Assembly (NCBI GenBank): GCA_046565595.1
Contig: JBKHYG010000073.1
Coordinates: forward strand, 1-28,906
Source of the DNA: JBKHYG01 sp046565595
GTDB lineage: Bacteria; Actinomycetota; AC-67
Length of the DNA stretch: 28,906 nt
Reading direction: 5' to 3'
Positions 20,841 to 28,428 of the stretch are shown piece by piece. The notes below the pieces were generated by a model. That model saw only the letters and a program-made list of their open reading frames with translations. It was not told where the DNA came from and did no database searches. How positions within the stretch are numbered: the stretch's first letter is position 1; every line of letters starts with the position of its first letter. The translations under genes were made by a program, and so were the position numbers.

Positions 20841-22624
20841 GGCGGCTGATCTTCGCCCTGGTTGCCGTAGGCATCATCGTGCCCGCGGGGGTTTCGGAGT
20901 CGAGCACGGGTGCGCGTCGGACGGCGCGCTTCACGCTCGTTATAACCGATGAGAGCGAACTTGCTACGAAGCCGCCGGATGAGACCGTCAGGTGGGGACT
21001 GTTGGTCTACCCTGGTGTCCAGAGTCCTTCGCAACTCGCCCAGGTGTTGTGGCGGGGTGCTGATGCAGGCGATGGGATCGCTGGCACGCTGGGCGATATC
21101 GGGCTTGGCGACCTCGAGGGTGTCACTGCGTCAACGAGCATCATGCAGGGAGCACCCCCTCTGGCGTTGGCGTTCGCTGCGAACCTGGACCTGCGGAGGC
21201 TCCTTCCTTCTCCCGACATCGAGATAATCGTCTCCGACGACCCTTGGTTCTGGCTGGCAGAACGAACCGAGGTGATCGTGATCGGTGTCGGGCAGCAACT
21301 GCCGGCGCTGCTGGTCACCCGCGGTATCAACCCGCCGGGCGACGCCTTGCTCGACCCCACCGGTCCGGGACATCCTGGAGTGGTTTCGCCTTTCGATCTG
21401 GTCGTCTCGATCGCTCAGATCCTCGAGGTCGATCTCCCCGAGGGCTACCCGGGTCAAGCACTCGCGACCTCGGAGCATCCGGCACCTCGCCAAGCGGTCG
21501 ATGATCTGGCCGCGAGGTTCAGGAGGGACACCCGGTGGCCGTTCCCTGTCGCGGTCACGATGATCGTGCTCCTGCTGATCGCAGCTGCCGTCACGGCGTC
21601 GGCGGTTCGGTTGGTGGTGACCGCGGGACCACATGCCGCCCGCTTGGGCCAGCGCCTAGCCGCAGGAGCCGGCGTCGCATGCGTTGCCATCCCGGTTGGG
21701 TATCTGGTCGCTCTCTTCCTCCCCGCCGCCTCAGGGATGGTCAGGAGCACGCCGATCATCATCGCCGCGGCGGTGGGCGCACTGCTTGCGTTCCTGGCGG
21801 AACGCAAGACGGCTTCGATAGCGGTGGGCCGGATCGGCAATCTGTTGGTCGTGGCGATAGTGAGCCTGACGATCATCAGCGCGTCGCGTCCCGGGCGAGA
21901 ACCAGCGCTCTCGTTCTGGGATTCACCCTTCGTTTCGTTCCGGGTGTCTGGACTTCGTAACGCTCTAGCGGCGTTCCTGATCGGCGGGCTCCTGGTGGCT
22001 TTCGGAACCCGACGCTTACATCGGGCAGGCTTGCTGCTGGTCGGGGCCGTGGCAGTGGTAGCGATCGGGGCGCCCTGGCTCGGCGCCAATTTCGTCGCGG
22101 TCCTTGCGGTCACCGGCGGAGTGCTCCTCGCACTCGAGGTCGAGAGCGAGCCTGGCTTGCGACCTTTCGGGGCAGCCAAGGTCGTGGTCATCTCGTCGCT
22201 CGTGACGCTGGGGACGATCCTCCTGGACCGTTCGGACGCCACGCATGCCGGGCGATTGGTGGACGCGACCGAAGCTCGAGGTATCGGGTTACTGGTGGAC
22301 ATCTTCCGTGCGAGGATCGAGACCAACCTAGATCGGGTTGCCGAGATCGGTGTCCTCGCCTGGATCGGGTTGGCCGGTCTGATCGTCATCCTCGGCCTGC
22401 TCCTCTACGACGGTATCCGCGGCCATAACCGCGCGGGAACGCATCGATTCGTCAGCCGCCTCGATCCCATGACCAGAGCAGGGATCGCCGGACTCTCTTT
22501 CGCAGCCATCATCAGCCTCGTCTTGGAGGACACCGGGTTCCTGACCGCAGGGACCATCGCTCCCTTCGCCATCGCTCTGATAGCGGCGAAGGCCGCTGCT
22601 ACTCTTCCTGTTCGCGATGGGTGA
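20837..22624 (+). CDS. Polytopic membrane protein with exported N-terminal domain, function unknown
   Basis: I do not recognise a characterised family. The 595-aa protein starts with a signal-like helix (RRLIFALVAVGIIVPAG), has an exported domain of about 200 residues, then about ten or eleven membrane helices from residue 234 to the end. The exported domain ends with SPFDLVVSIAQILEVDLPEGYPGQAL, which resembles the end of alkaline-phosphatase-superfamily domains (D-L...I...L-x-V-x-x-P...G-x-x-L). The expected catalytic and metal residues earlier in the domain are not obvious, so if related it is degenerate. The ATG at 20837 overlaps the HD gene stop, and its own stop overlaps the MFS-Tmk start by eight bases. 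It could be an envelope polymer or lipid-handling protein, but that is a guess. Confidence 0.75.
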   Translation: MRRLIFALVAVGIIVPAGVSESSTGARRTARFTLVITDESELATKPPDETVRWGLLVYPGVQSPSQLAQVLWRGADAGDGIAGTLGDIGLGDLEGVTASTSIMQGAPPLALAFAANLDLRRLLPSPDIEIIVSDDPWFWLAERTEVIVIGVGQQLPALLVTRGINPPGDALLDPTGPGHPGVVSPFDLVVSIAQILEVDLPEGYPGQALATSEHPAPRQAVDDLAARFRRDTRWPFPVAVTMIVLLLIAAAVTASAVRLVVTAGPHAARLGQRLAAGAGVACVAIPVGYLVALFLPAASGMVRSTPIIIAAAVGALLAFLAERKTASIAVGRIGNLLVVAIVSLTIISASRPGREPALSFWDSPFVSFRVSGLRNALAAFLIGGLLVAFGTRRLHRAGLLLVGAVAVVAIGAPWLGANFVAVLAVTGGVLLALEVESEPGLRPFGAAKVVVISSLVTLGTILLDRSDATHAGRLVDATEARGIGLLVDIFRARIETNLDRVAEIGVLAWIGLAGLIVILGLLLYDGIRGHNRAGTHRFVSRLDPMTRAGIAGLSFAAIISLVLEDTGFLTAGTIAPFAIALIAAKAAATLPVRDG

Positions 22625-24662
22625 ACGAGCCCCGACCGCGCCTTTCAGTGATCGTCCCAGTGGTCTGGGCGGACTGCTGTCCAAGCGGTACTTCCGCCGC
22701 CTGTGGATGGTCACGGGCGTTTCCAGCCTGGGCGATTGGCTGGCGGTCTTCGCACTCACAGCGTATGTAGCCGAGCTCTCAGGCCGTCCGGAGTTCGCCG
22801 TCGGCGGCGTCTTGCTGTTCAGGGTGGTTCCGGGGATGTTCTTCGGGCCCTTCGCCGGCGTGCTCGCGGACCGGTTCGATCGGCGCAGGCTGATGGTCAC
22901 CGCGGATCTGATGCGAGCCTTGCTGGTCACCATCATCCCGTTCGTCAAGGATCTGATCGTCCTCTACGCGATCAGCGCACTCCTAGAGCTCTTGTCGCTC
23001 ATGTGGACGCCTTCGAAGGACGCCACGCTGCCCAACCTGGTGGATCGAGACCAGCTGCTCCAAGCGAACCAGCTGAACCTGATCACCACCTACGCAACCC
23101 TGCCGATCGGTGGAGCACTCGTCGCCCTGCTCGCGGTCCCTGCCACCATCCTCGCGAGAGCCGGCGGAGTGTTCGCGAGTCTCGAACAACAGCCCGTCCA
23201 GTTGGCCTTCTTCCTCGATTCCCTGACCTTCCTGTTCAGCGCGATGATGATCGCGCGGTTCCCGAAGCAACTGATGGTCGCCCCGTCGGCTTCTCGAGCC
23301 GCGGGAGAACCCTTCCGCCCTTGGCGCGACCTGATGGAGGGCCTGCGGTTCGTCCGCACACATCCGATCGTCCGGTCGCTCATCCTGGGCGCCTGGGTCG
23401 CCTTCACCGGCGGCAGCGCCGTCGTATCGCTTGGCCCCATCCTCGCCAACCGATTGACCTTCGGCGGCACAGCCGCAGCTCAGGCCGCCTGGGGGGCATT
23501 GATCGTCGCGGTGGGTGTCGGGCTCGTCGGGGGCATGCTCCTGGCCGGGGCGCTTGGGAAGGTCTTCAGACGCGAGACCATCTTCCCCCTCGGCTTGATC
23601 TCCTCGGGTGTCATGACGGTGGTGGTCGCCACCCGCTCCTCCTTCGCGCCGGCCTTGATCGCGACGGTCTTCTGCGGCTTCGGTGCCGGTCTCGCGTGGG
23701 TCACCACTTTCGCGCTCCTGCAGGAGCGCGTGGATGAGCGACTCCGCGGCCGAACCTTCGCAACCCTGTACACCGGCATCCAACTCTCCCTGTTCGCCGG
23801 TCTCGCCGGCTGGCCGCTGCTGTCCGGCGCCTTGGGTGACCGGACGGTCACGGTCGGGTCCACGATCGTTGACCTCAGCGGAGCCCGTATCTCGATCGTG
23901 CTCGGAGGAACCATCCTCTCGCTGGCCGGCATCCTTGCGGCTCGCGTCGGATCGGCGCGGAGCGCTCAGAGGGCAGCTCGGCGTGGCGGACTCAGGCTCT
24001 CCTTCGGTCAGTCAGGCGCCCAGCGGCCGGGTTCCTTCATCGTGTTCGAAGGCGTAGAGGGGGCGGGGAAATCCACGCAGATGCAGCGGCTGGCCGAGTG
24101 GTTGATCACAGAACGCGACCGCGAGGTCGTCGTCACCAGGGAGCCTGGCGGCACCGAGCTCGCGGACCGGATCCGATCGGTCGTGTTGGAGCCCGGACAC
24201 GGCAAGATCGATGGCAAGACCGAAGCCTTGCTGTTCGCGGCGAGCCGTGCACAACATGTCTCCGAGCGGATCCGTCCTGCTCTCGAGGCAGGCAAGATCG
24301 TCCTGTGCGACCGGTACATCGATTCATCTCTCGCGTACCAGGGCATCGCTCGCGGCCTGGGCGAGCAAGATGTGCTTCATCTCAACATCTGGGCGACCGA
24401 CGAACTCCTTCCGGATCTCGTCATCCTGCTGCATCTCGATCCGGATGAGGGGCTGTCACGCAAACGCGGCCGCCTCGACCGTATGGAACGCGAGGGCCTG
24501 GAGTTCCACACATCTGTCAGTGAGGCGTACCTGAGGCTGGCGCGGCAGTATCCGAGCCGATTCTCTCTGGTGGACGCGAGTGGGGATATCGAAACCGTGC
24601 AATCCCAGATCCGCACCGCCATCCTCCCACTCCTCCAGCCCCTCGAGATCCCCCAGCGATGA
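22617..24662 (+). CDS. tmk: MFS transporter fused to thymidylate kinase
   Basis: This 681-aa protein joins two functions. Residues 1-445 form a major facilitator transporter with about twelve helices and an MFS motif A (GVLADRFDRRR at about 81-91). Residues 471-681 form a complete thymidylate kinase, which makes dTDP from dTMP and ATP: P-loop FEGVEGAGKST at 477-487, REPGGT substrate loop at 508-513, DRYIDSSLAYQG at 565-576 and the LID RKRGRLDRMERE at about 615-626. The kinase lies at the cytosolic C-terminus after a basic linker. MFS-Tmk fusions are known in some high-GC actinobacteria, including Streptomyces; the purpose of the transporter half is not established. It is coupled to holB by ATGA overlap. 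This is likely the cell's only thymidylate kinase, hence essential. Confidence 0.93.
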   Translation: MGERAPTAPFSDRPSGLGGLLSKRYFRRLWMVTGVSSLGDWLAVFALTAYVAELSGRPEFAVGGVLLFRVVPGMFFGPFAGVLADRFDRRRLMVTADLMRALLVTIIPFVKDLIVLYAISALLELLSLMWTPSKDATLPNLVDRDQLLQANQLNLITTYATLPIGGALVALLAVPATILARAGGVFASLEQQPVQLAFFLDSLTFLFSAMMIARFPKQLMVAPSASRAAGEPFRPWRDLMEGLRFVRTHPIVRSLILGAWVAFTGGSAVVSLGPILANRLTFGGTAAAQAAWGALIVAVGVGLVGGMLLAGALGKVFRRETIFPLGLISSGVMTVVVATRSSFAPALIATVFCGFGAGLAWVTTFALLQERVDERLRGRTFATLYTGIQLSLFAGLAGWPLLSGALGDRTVTVGSTIVDLSGARISIVLGGTILSLAGILAARVGSARSAQRAARRGGLRLSFGQSGAQRPGSFIVFEGVEGAGKSTQMQRLAEWLITERDREVVVTREPGGTELADRIRSVVLEPGHGKIDGKTEALLFAASRAQHVSERIRPALEAGKIVLCDRYIDSSLAYQGIARGLGEQDVLHLNIWATDELLPDLVILLHLDPDEGLSRKRGRLDRMEREGLEFHTSVSEAYLRLARQYPSRFSLVDASGDIETVQSQIRTAILPLLQPLEIPQR

Positions 24663-25801
24663 GCACCGCCTCGGATATGTGGGCGAGGCTTGTTGGCCAG
24701 CAAGCCGCGGTCCGCGCGCTAGGGCATGCGCTCGAACAGCACGCGACCGGAAGATCCTTCCTGTTCACCGGACCTCGAGGCGTGGGCCGTGAGCCTGCCG
24801 CTCGTGCGTTGGCAGCTTCGGTCCTGTGCGAGCACGGAGGTTGCGGTGGGTGTTCGTCGTGCGCGCGCGTGCTACGGGACGCGCACGCCGATGTGGTGCA
24901 TGTCGCCCCAGAGGGTGCGCAGATACTCGTTGACCAGATCCGCGAGGTGCGCCGCACCGTCGCTCGATCCCCGGTCGAGGGACGCGCGAAGGTGATCGTC
25001 CTGCACGAGGCGGATGCCTTGAACCCAGCGGCAGCCAACGCGATGCTGAAGATCCTCGAGGAGCCCCCCAGCGATACCTTGTTCATCCTGATCTCGGAGC
25101 GGCCCGAGGACCTGTTGGAGACCATCAGGTCCCGCTGCCGAAGGATCGACTTCCAGCCGCTGACCCCGGATGTGATCCGCAGCATCCTCGCCGAGCAGCA
25201 CGGGGTCAACGAGCAGACCTCGTCGTGGGCAGCGCGGACCGGTGGCGATCTGGCCACCGCCCTACGGTTGGCGAAGGACCCGGATGCGAAGGAGCGTCGA
25301 GCCCGCCATCTGGATATCCCCGGGCGGGTCGTCCGCGGAGGCCTGATCGAGTGCATCCGCATGGCTGGAGAACTGCTCGACGAGGCGCAGGCGGCCACCG
25401 CCAAGCTGCGTGAGGAGCAGGATGCTGAGATCGTCGCACTGGCGGAGATGCTGGGAGAACGACGCGGCAGTGCAGGTGCCAGGAAGCGGCTAGAGGGCAG
25501 ACACAAGCGCGAGTTGAAGGCTCGGGAAGCGTTGGTGATCGACGCGGCGCTGCGCGACCTGACCTCGTTCTACCGGGACTGCTTGCTGTTAGCCGCCGGA
25601 GCCGTGGACGAAGTGCTCATCAATTCCGAGGAAGCAGATCGCTTGCGCAAGACAGCCGGAGCGATCGAGCCAGGTTGGCTGCTGTCCGCCATCGACGCCG
25701 TCGAACGCTCCCGTCGGATGCTCACACGCAACACTCAGCCGCGGTTGACCCTCGAGGCGCTCTTCGCGCAGTTGTCCACCCCGCGCATCATCCCTCGCTG
25801 A
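24659..25801 (+). CDS. holB: DNA polymerase III delta' subunit
   Basis: Delta' is part of the clamp-loader complex that places the sliding clamp on DNA. The 380-aa protein has an AAA+-like fold with a degenerate P-loop, GPRGVGREP at 38-46, in which Arg44 and Glu45 replace the ATP-binding Lys and Ser/Thr; loss of ATP binding is normal for delta'. A zinc-binding cluster follows (Cys57, Cys62, Cys65, Cys68). The sensor region ALNPAAANAMLKILEEPPSD and the arginine-finger SRC motif at IRSRCRR are intact. The C-terminal half is a helical collar with a charged segment. It overlaps tmk by four bases, the widespread bacterial tmk-holB arrangement. Its stop is 3 bases from the convergent DedA stop. Confidence 0.92.
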   Translation: MSTASDMWARLVGQQAAVRALGHALEQHATGRSFLFTGPRGVGREPAARALAASVLCEHGGCGGCSSCARVLRDAHADVVHVAPEGAQILVDQIREVRRTVARSPVEGRAKVIVLHEADALNPAAANAMLKILEEPPSDTLFILISERPEDLLETIRSRCRRIDFQPLTPDVIRSILAEQHGVNEQTSSWAARTGGDLATALRLAKDPDAKERRARHLDIPGRVVRGGLIECIRMAGELLDEAQAATAKLREEQDAEIVALAEMLGERRGSAGARKRLEGRHKRELKAREALVIDAALRDLTSFYRDCLLLAAGAVDEVLINSEEADRLRKTAGAIEPGWLLSAIDAVERSRRMLTRNTQPRLTLEALFAQLSTPRIIPR

Positions 25802-25804
25802 GGG
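25792..25804. terminator. Short hairpin across the holB/dedA convergent stops
   Basis: CCCTC-GCT-GAGGG forms a 5-bp stem covering the holB stop codon and ending one base before the dedA stop. It could end both transcripts but is short and has no T-tract. Confidence 0.3.
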
Positions 25805-26458
25805 CTACTCGCCGGAGGGCTCGATCGGATCAGGCGCCGGCGCTGTCCGGCCGGCCCGTCTGTGGCGTCGCGCCTCGAGGACCACCGGGATCACGGATAG
25901 CAGGACGATGACGGCGATGACCGGCAGCAGATAGCGGTCGATGTCCGGGATGGCGTTACCGAGTCCGTATCCGGCCAGCGTGACCCCGCCACCCCAGATC
26001 AGGCCGCCAGCCATGTTGAACGAGGCGAACCTGCGGTACTTCATGCCGGCTGCGCCAGCGACGATCGGAGCGAGCGTCCGCACGATGGGGATGAAGCGAG
26101 CCAGCAGGATCGTGCGTCCCCCGTGCTCGTCATAGAAAGCGCGCGCACGGTCGAGATGTGAGCGGCGGAACACCCGCGAGTCCTCCCGTCGGAAGATCGC
26201 AGGTCCCGTCTTAGCGCCGAACCAGTATCCGACCGCATCGCCGGCTATCGCTGCCACGATGCAGATCACGACCAGTGGCCCGATCGGCAAGATCCCTGCA
26301 GCTGCGAGCACGCCTGCGGTGAACAGAAGGGAGTCGCCAGGAAGGAACATCCCGATCAAGAGTCCGCTCTCGGCGAAGACGATCGCGCCGATGCCGGCGA
26401 GACCGAAGGTGCGCGCGAGATGCTCGGGATCGAGCCACGCAGGGAGTAGTGAGAGCAC
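25805..26458 (-). CDS. DedA/SNARE-associated (VTT) family membrane protein
   Basis: DedA proteins are polytopic inner-membrane proteins; recent work links the family to flipping of phospholipids or undecaprenyl phosphate carriers. This 217-aa member has the family hallmarks: AESGLLIGMFLPGDSLLF at 29-46 with Glu30 and the LPGDS loop, the re-entrant second motif LLARFIPIVRTLAPIVAGAAG with its two conserved arginines, and FNMAGGLIWGGG before the last helices. The C-terminus is a basic, then acidic, cytosolic tail. The start is a GTG at 26458. The upstream -10 (TATCGT, minus strand) overlaps the tRNA-Thr promoter. No close Shine-Dalgarno is visible in the roughly 28-base leader. Its neighbours give no specific hint of its lipid substrate. 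Confidence 0.88.
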   Translation of the reverse strand: MLSLLPAWLDPEHLARTFGLAGIGAIVFAESGLLIGMFLPGDSLLFTAGVLAAAGILPIGPLVVICIVAAIAGDAVGYWFGAKTGPAIFRREDSRVFRRSHLDRARAFYDEHGGRTILLARFIPIVRTLAPIVAGAAGMKYRRFASFNMAGGLIWGGGVTLAGYGLGNAIPDIDRYLLPVIAVIVLLSVIPVVLEARRHRRAGRTAPAPDPIEPSGE

Positions 26459-26491
26459 GGTTGATCAGGTTTCTTGGGTAAGGCGCGATGG

Positions 26492-26498
26492 TACGATA
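26492..26498. promoter_or_regulatory. Overlapping divergent -10 elements (tRNA-Thr / DedA)
   Basis: On the plus strand TACGAT (26492-26497) stands 12 bases before the tRNA 5' end. On the minus strand TATCGT (26498 to 26493) stands 34 bases before the dedA GTG. The two share five bases. No clear -35 is found at 17 bases for the tRNA. Confidence 0.45.
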
Positions 26499-26509
26499 GG
26501 CGTCCGCCC

Positions 26510-26581
26510 GCCGGAGTAGCTCAGGGGTAGAGCTTTCGATTCGTAATCGAAGGGCCAGGGGTTCGAATCCCCTCTCCGGCT
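26510..26581 (+). tRNA. tRNA-Thr (anticodon CGT)
   Basis: A full cloverleaf of 72 bases can be drawn. The acceptor stem is GCCGGAG/CTCCGGC, the D stem GCTC/GAGC, and the anticodon stem TTCGA/TCGAA with loop TTCGTAA. The T arm is AGGGG-TTCGAAT-CCCCT and the discriminator is T. The anticodon CGT at 26542-26544 reads the threonine codon ACG. CCA is not encoded: CCG follows the discriminator. Confidence 0.96.
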
Positions 26582-26638
26582 CCGGAGCCCCTGCCATCTA
26601 GAAGCCCGAGACCTGCGCATCCGCCCCCCGGAACGCGA

Positions 26639-26664
26639 CGGCCCGCGCGTCATCGCACGGGCCG
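26639..26664. terminator. Hairpin between tRNA-Thr and whiB
   Basis: CGGCCCG (26639-26645) pairs with CGGGCCG (26658-26664) around a 12-base loop, between the convergent tRNA-Thr and whiB genes. The GC-rich 7-bp stem may stop both transcripts; no T-tract follows on either strand. Confidence 0.45.
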
Positions 26665-26686
26665 CAGCGTCATCAGGGAAGTCTGG

Positions 26687-26959
26687 TCAGCCGACCTGTT
26701 CGTGCTCGAGTGCGCCCGCGAGCAGACGCTGCGCGACGCCGCGGCGGAACATGTCCTGACGCTCTTTCTCGGAGACCCCGCCCCAAACGCCGTAGCGCTC
26801 GCGGTTCTTCAACGAGTTGATCAAGCAAGGTTCCTTGACCGGGCACGCGTTGCAGATCTCCTTGGCGCGCCAGGCGTCTTCCTCTGCGACGGGGAAGAAG
26901 ACCTCGGGCTCGATGCCGCGGCAAAGGCCTTGCTTCTGCCAGTCCTGTTCGTTCATCAT
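26687..26959 (-). CDS. WhiB-family iron-sulfur transcription regulator
   Basis: WhiB proteins are small actinobacterial regulators that hold a [4Fe-4S] cluster and act with the main sigma factor. This 90-aa protein has the four cluster cysteines in the usual pattern: Cys13 in GLCRG, Cys36 and Cys39 in ICNACPV, and Cys45 in EPCL. It also has the GVWGG turn at 57-61 that contacts sigma and a basic C-terminal helix (RRGVAQRLLAG). Tandem ATGs at 26959 and 26956 begin just before the domain; an upstream in-frame start at 27028 would add 23 residues but overlaps the likely promoter. The class (WhiB1 to WhiB7) cannot be fixed: there is no AT-hook of WhiB7. It is divergent from a membrane-protein/protease/tilS operon. 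Confidence 0.93.
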   Translation of the reverse strand: MMNEQDWQKQGLCRGIEPEVFFPVAEEDAWRAKEICNACPVKEPCLINSLKNRERYGVWGGVSEKERQDMFRRGVAQRLLAGALEHEQVG

Positions 26960-26996
26960 GGGTCTTGGTTCGCCCCCTAGGGTTGGTGCTTGCTGA

Positions 26997-27025
26997 AGTT
27001 TATCAGAGGACACACAAGAGTTGAA
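26997..27025 (-). promoter_or_regulatory. Putative promoter of whiB
   Basis: On the minus strand TTCAAC (27025 to 27020) and TAAACT (27002 to 26997) are spaced by 17 bases, a good housekeeping-sigma layout. Initiation near 26990 would give a leader of about 30 bases. Confidence 0.5.
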
Positions 27026-27070
27026 CACCGACGGGTCGGATTCCTGCTCATGCGGGCGGATTTTCCTATA

Positions 27071-27085
27071 TCTGGGTACCCCAGA
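27071..27085. repeat. Perfect palindrome between whiB and the membrane-protein gene
   Basis: TCTGGG-TAC-CCCAGA has 6-bp perfect arms. It lies upstream of both divergent promoters (17 bases before the plus-strand -35 at 27103) and is therefore not expected to be transcribed by either. That makes an operator for a dimeric regulator more likely than a terminator. Confidence 0.5.
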
Positions 27086-27102
27086 TGTCCGTTTCGAGCG
27101 TC

Positions 27103-27131
27103 TTGGGGCCCTGGTGGGGTGGTGCTAGCAT
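27103..27131 (+). promoter_or_regulatory. Putative extended -10 promoter of the membrane-protein/protease/tilS operon
   Basis: TTGGGG at 27103-27108 and TAGCAT at 27126-27131 are spaced by 17 bases, and TGC precedes the -10 as an extended element. The ATG follows 10 bases after the hexamer, so the leader would be only a few bases. Confidence 0.55.
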
Positions 27132-27141
27132 CGCGCACGCC

Positions 27142-27408
27142 ATGCGGAACCTCAGGATCTCGATCGCAGCCTCGATCGCTGGGCTGCTCATCTTCGCCAG
27201 TCCTCTGAGCGCGTTCGCCCAGGACGCCCAGGCCGACGCGCCGGGCATCTGCGCGCCCTGGCACCGTTGCCTGGCTATAGGCGGCGTCGGGATGGTTGCC
27301 TTGGCGATCCTCGCGCTGCTGGTCGGCTATCTGATCCAGCGCCGTGGGTTCGACAAGGTCGAGCACCGTCAGGGTAACCCCGAGGGCGTTCGCGTCGACG
27401 AGAACTAA
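27142..27408 (+). CDS. Small membrane protein with signal sequence, function unknown
   Basis: The 88-aa product has a signal peptide (RISIAASIAGLLIFASPLSA, cleavage probably after AFA at 26), a short exported segment with two cysteines (GICAPWHRCLA), one membrane helix at about 45-65 (IGGVGMVALAILALLVGYLI) and a basic/polar cytosolic tail. I know no family name. The ATG at 27142 is supported by the extended -10 promoter and the placement of the signal peptide; an in-frame ATG at 27085 lies inside the palindrome and upstream of the -10. The metalloprotease gene begins 3 bases after its stop, so both are likely on one mRNA with tilS. Confidence 0.7.
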   Translation: MRNLRISIAASIAGLLIFASPLSAFAQDAQADAPGICAPWHRCLAIGGVGMVALAILALLVGYLIQRRGFDKVEHRQGNPEGVRVDEN

Positions 27409-27411
27409 AGC

Positions 27412-28428
27412 GTGCCAGACGAGTCCGCGATCGGACCGTCTCCCATGTTCGATGTCGAACTGGGAACGAAGGCTGGCGCGATGCTGGCTGGCCGCCAGCC
27501 TCCGACGACACCCGCGGAGCGTCAGGACTTCGGGGAATCCATCCGTCGATTGACCCGCGAATCGGATGCGGCCGTCCGGGCCTTCAACGGCTGGGAACAT
27601 GCCCCTCCGGTGCCGGTTCCCCAGATCGTCGCGCGTCCGGCTTGGATCCGGGCGAACCTCGAGGGGATCAATCACCTTGTGTCGCAACTCGATCTTCCCA
27701 CCCCTAAGGGAGGGTCGTTGCGTCGAGGTTTCGCGCGGCGCGTCCTGTCCGTTCAGGTCGGCGGGATCCTCGGCTATGTGTCCCAGAAGGTGTTGGGGCA
27801 GTACGACTTCCTGGATCGGCTTCTGTTCGTCGGCCCGAACATGATCCGTCTCGAGCGTCGCGCCCAGACGAACCCAGAGTCGTTCCGTCGCTGGGTCGCG
27901 ATCCACGAGGTGACCCATGCCCTGCAGTTCACCGCGGTGCCGTGGTTGAAGCCGCACCTCATGGAACTCGTTCAGAGTTCCATCCCGAAAGAGGCGACCG
28001 ACCCATCGCAGATGGCTGAACGCATCAAGACCGCCCTGGAGGAGAAGCGATCCCTTCAAGAGATGCTCTTGTCGCCAGAACAGCGCGAGATCATGGAACG
28101 CGCGCAAGCGATGATGAGCGTCATCGAGGGGCACGCGACCTTCGTGATGAACCGCGTCGGGGAAGAGTTCATCCCGGACATCGACACGATGCGCGAGCAG
28201 GTGGAAGCCGCCAAAGATCAGGCCGCCCCGCCAGAGAAGGTCGTGCAGAAGGTGATCGGTCTGGCGCGCAAGAAAGCTCAATACGGAGCGGGGGAGAAGT
28301 TCTTCGACGCGATCACGGCAGCCGAAGGCATAGACGCCATGAAGCGAGTATTCGAGTCGCCCGAGATGCTGCCAACACCGGATGAGGTGAAGGAACCGAA
28401 ACTCTGGACGGAGCGGGTCGGGTCGTGA
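27412..28428 (+). CDS. Zincin-type metalloprotease, DUF2342 family
   Basis: This 338-aa protein belongs to the actinobacterial zinc-dependent family once labelled 'coenzyme F420 biosynthesis-associated' or putative hydrolase (DUF2342/zincin_2). The HExxH zinc site is HEVTH at 165-169 (IHEVTHALQFTAVPWL), and the later helix MMSVIEGHATFVMN is where the third ligand (a glutamate) is expected. The N-terminal part has the conserved DVELGTKAGAMLAGRQPP. No signal peptide is seen, so it is probably cytosolic. Mycobacteria carry the same gene directly beside tilS, as here. The start is a GTG at 27412; its stop overlaps the tilS GTG (GTGA). The substrate is unknown and the link to F420 is only historical naming. 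Confidence 0.88.
   Translation: MPDESAIGPSPMFDVELGTKAGAMLAGRQPPTTPAERQDFGESIRRLTRESDAAVRAFNGWEHAPPVPVPQIVARPAWIRANLEGINHLVSQLDLPTPKGGSLRRGFARRVLSVQVGGILGYVSQKVLGQYDFLDRLLFVGPNMIRLERRAQTNPESFRRWVAIHEVTHALQFTAVPWLKPHLMELVQSSIPKEATDPSQMAERIKTALEEKRSLQEMLLSPEQREIMERAQAMMSVIEGHATFVMNRVGEEFIPDIDTMREQVEAAKDQAAPPEKVVQKVIGLARKKAQYGAGEKFFDAITAAEGIDAMKRVFESPEMLPTPDEVKEPKLWTERVGS

Noticed and set aside
22703..23737. A 344-codon plus-strand frame inside the MFS-Tmk gene
   Set aside because: Arg/His/Pro-rich composition without domains; it lies wholly within the transporter half of the fusion.
24659..25801. The degenerate P-loop in delta' as a sign of a broken gene
   Set aside because: Loss of ATP-binding residues is normal for delta' subunits, and the rest of the protein is intact.
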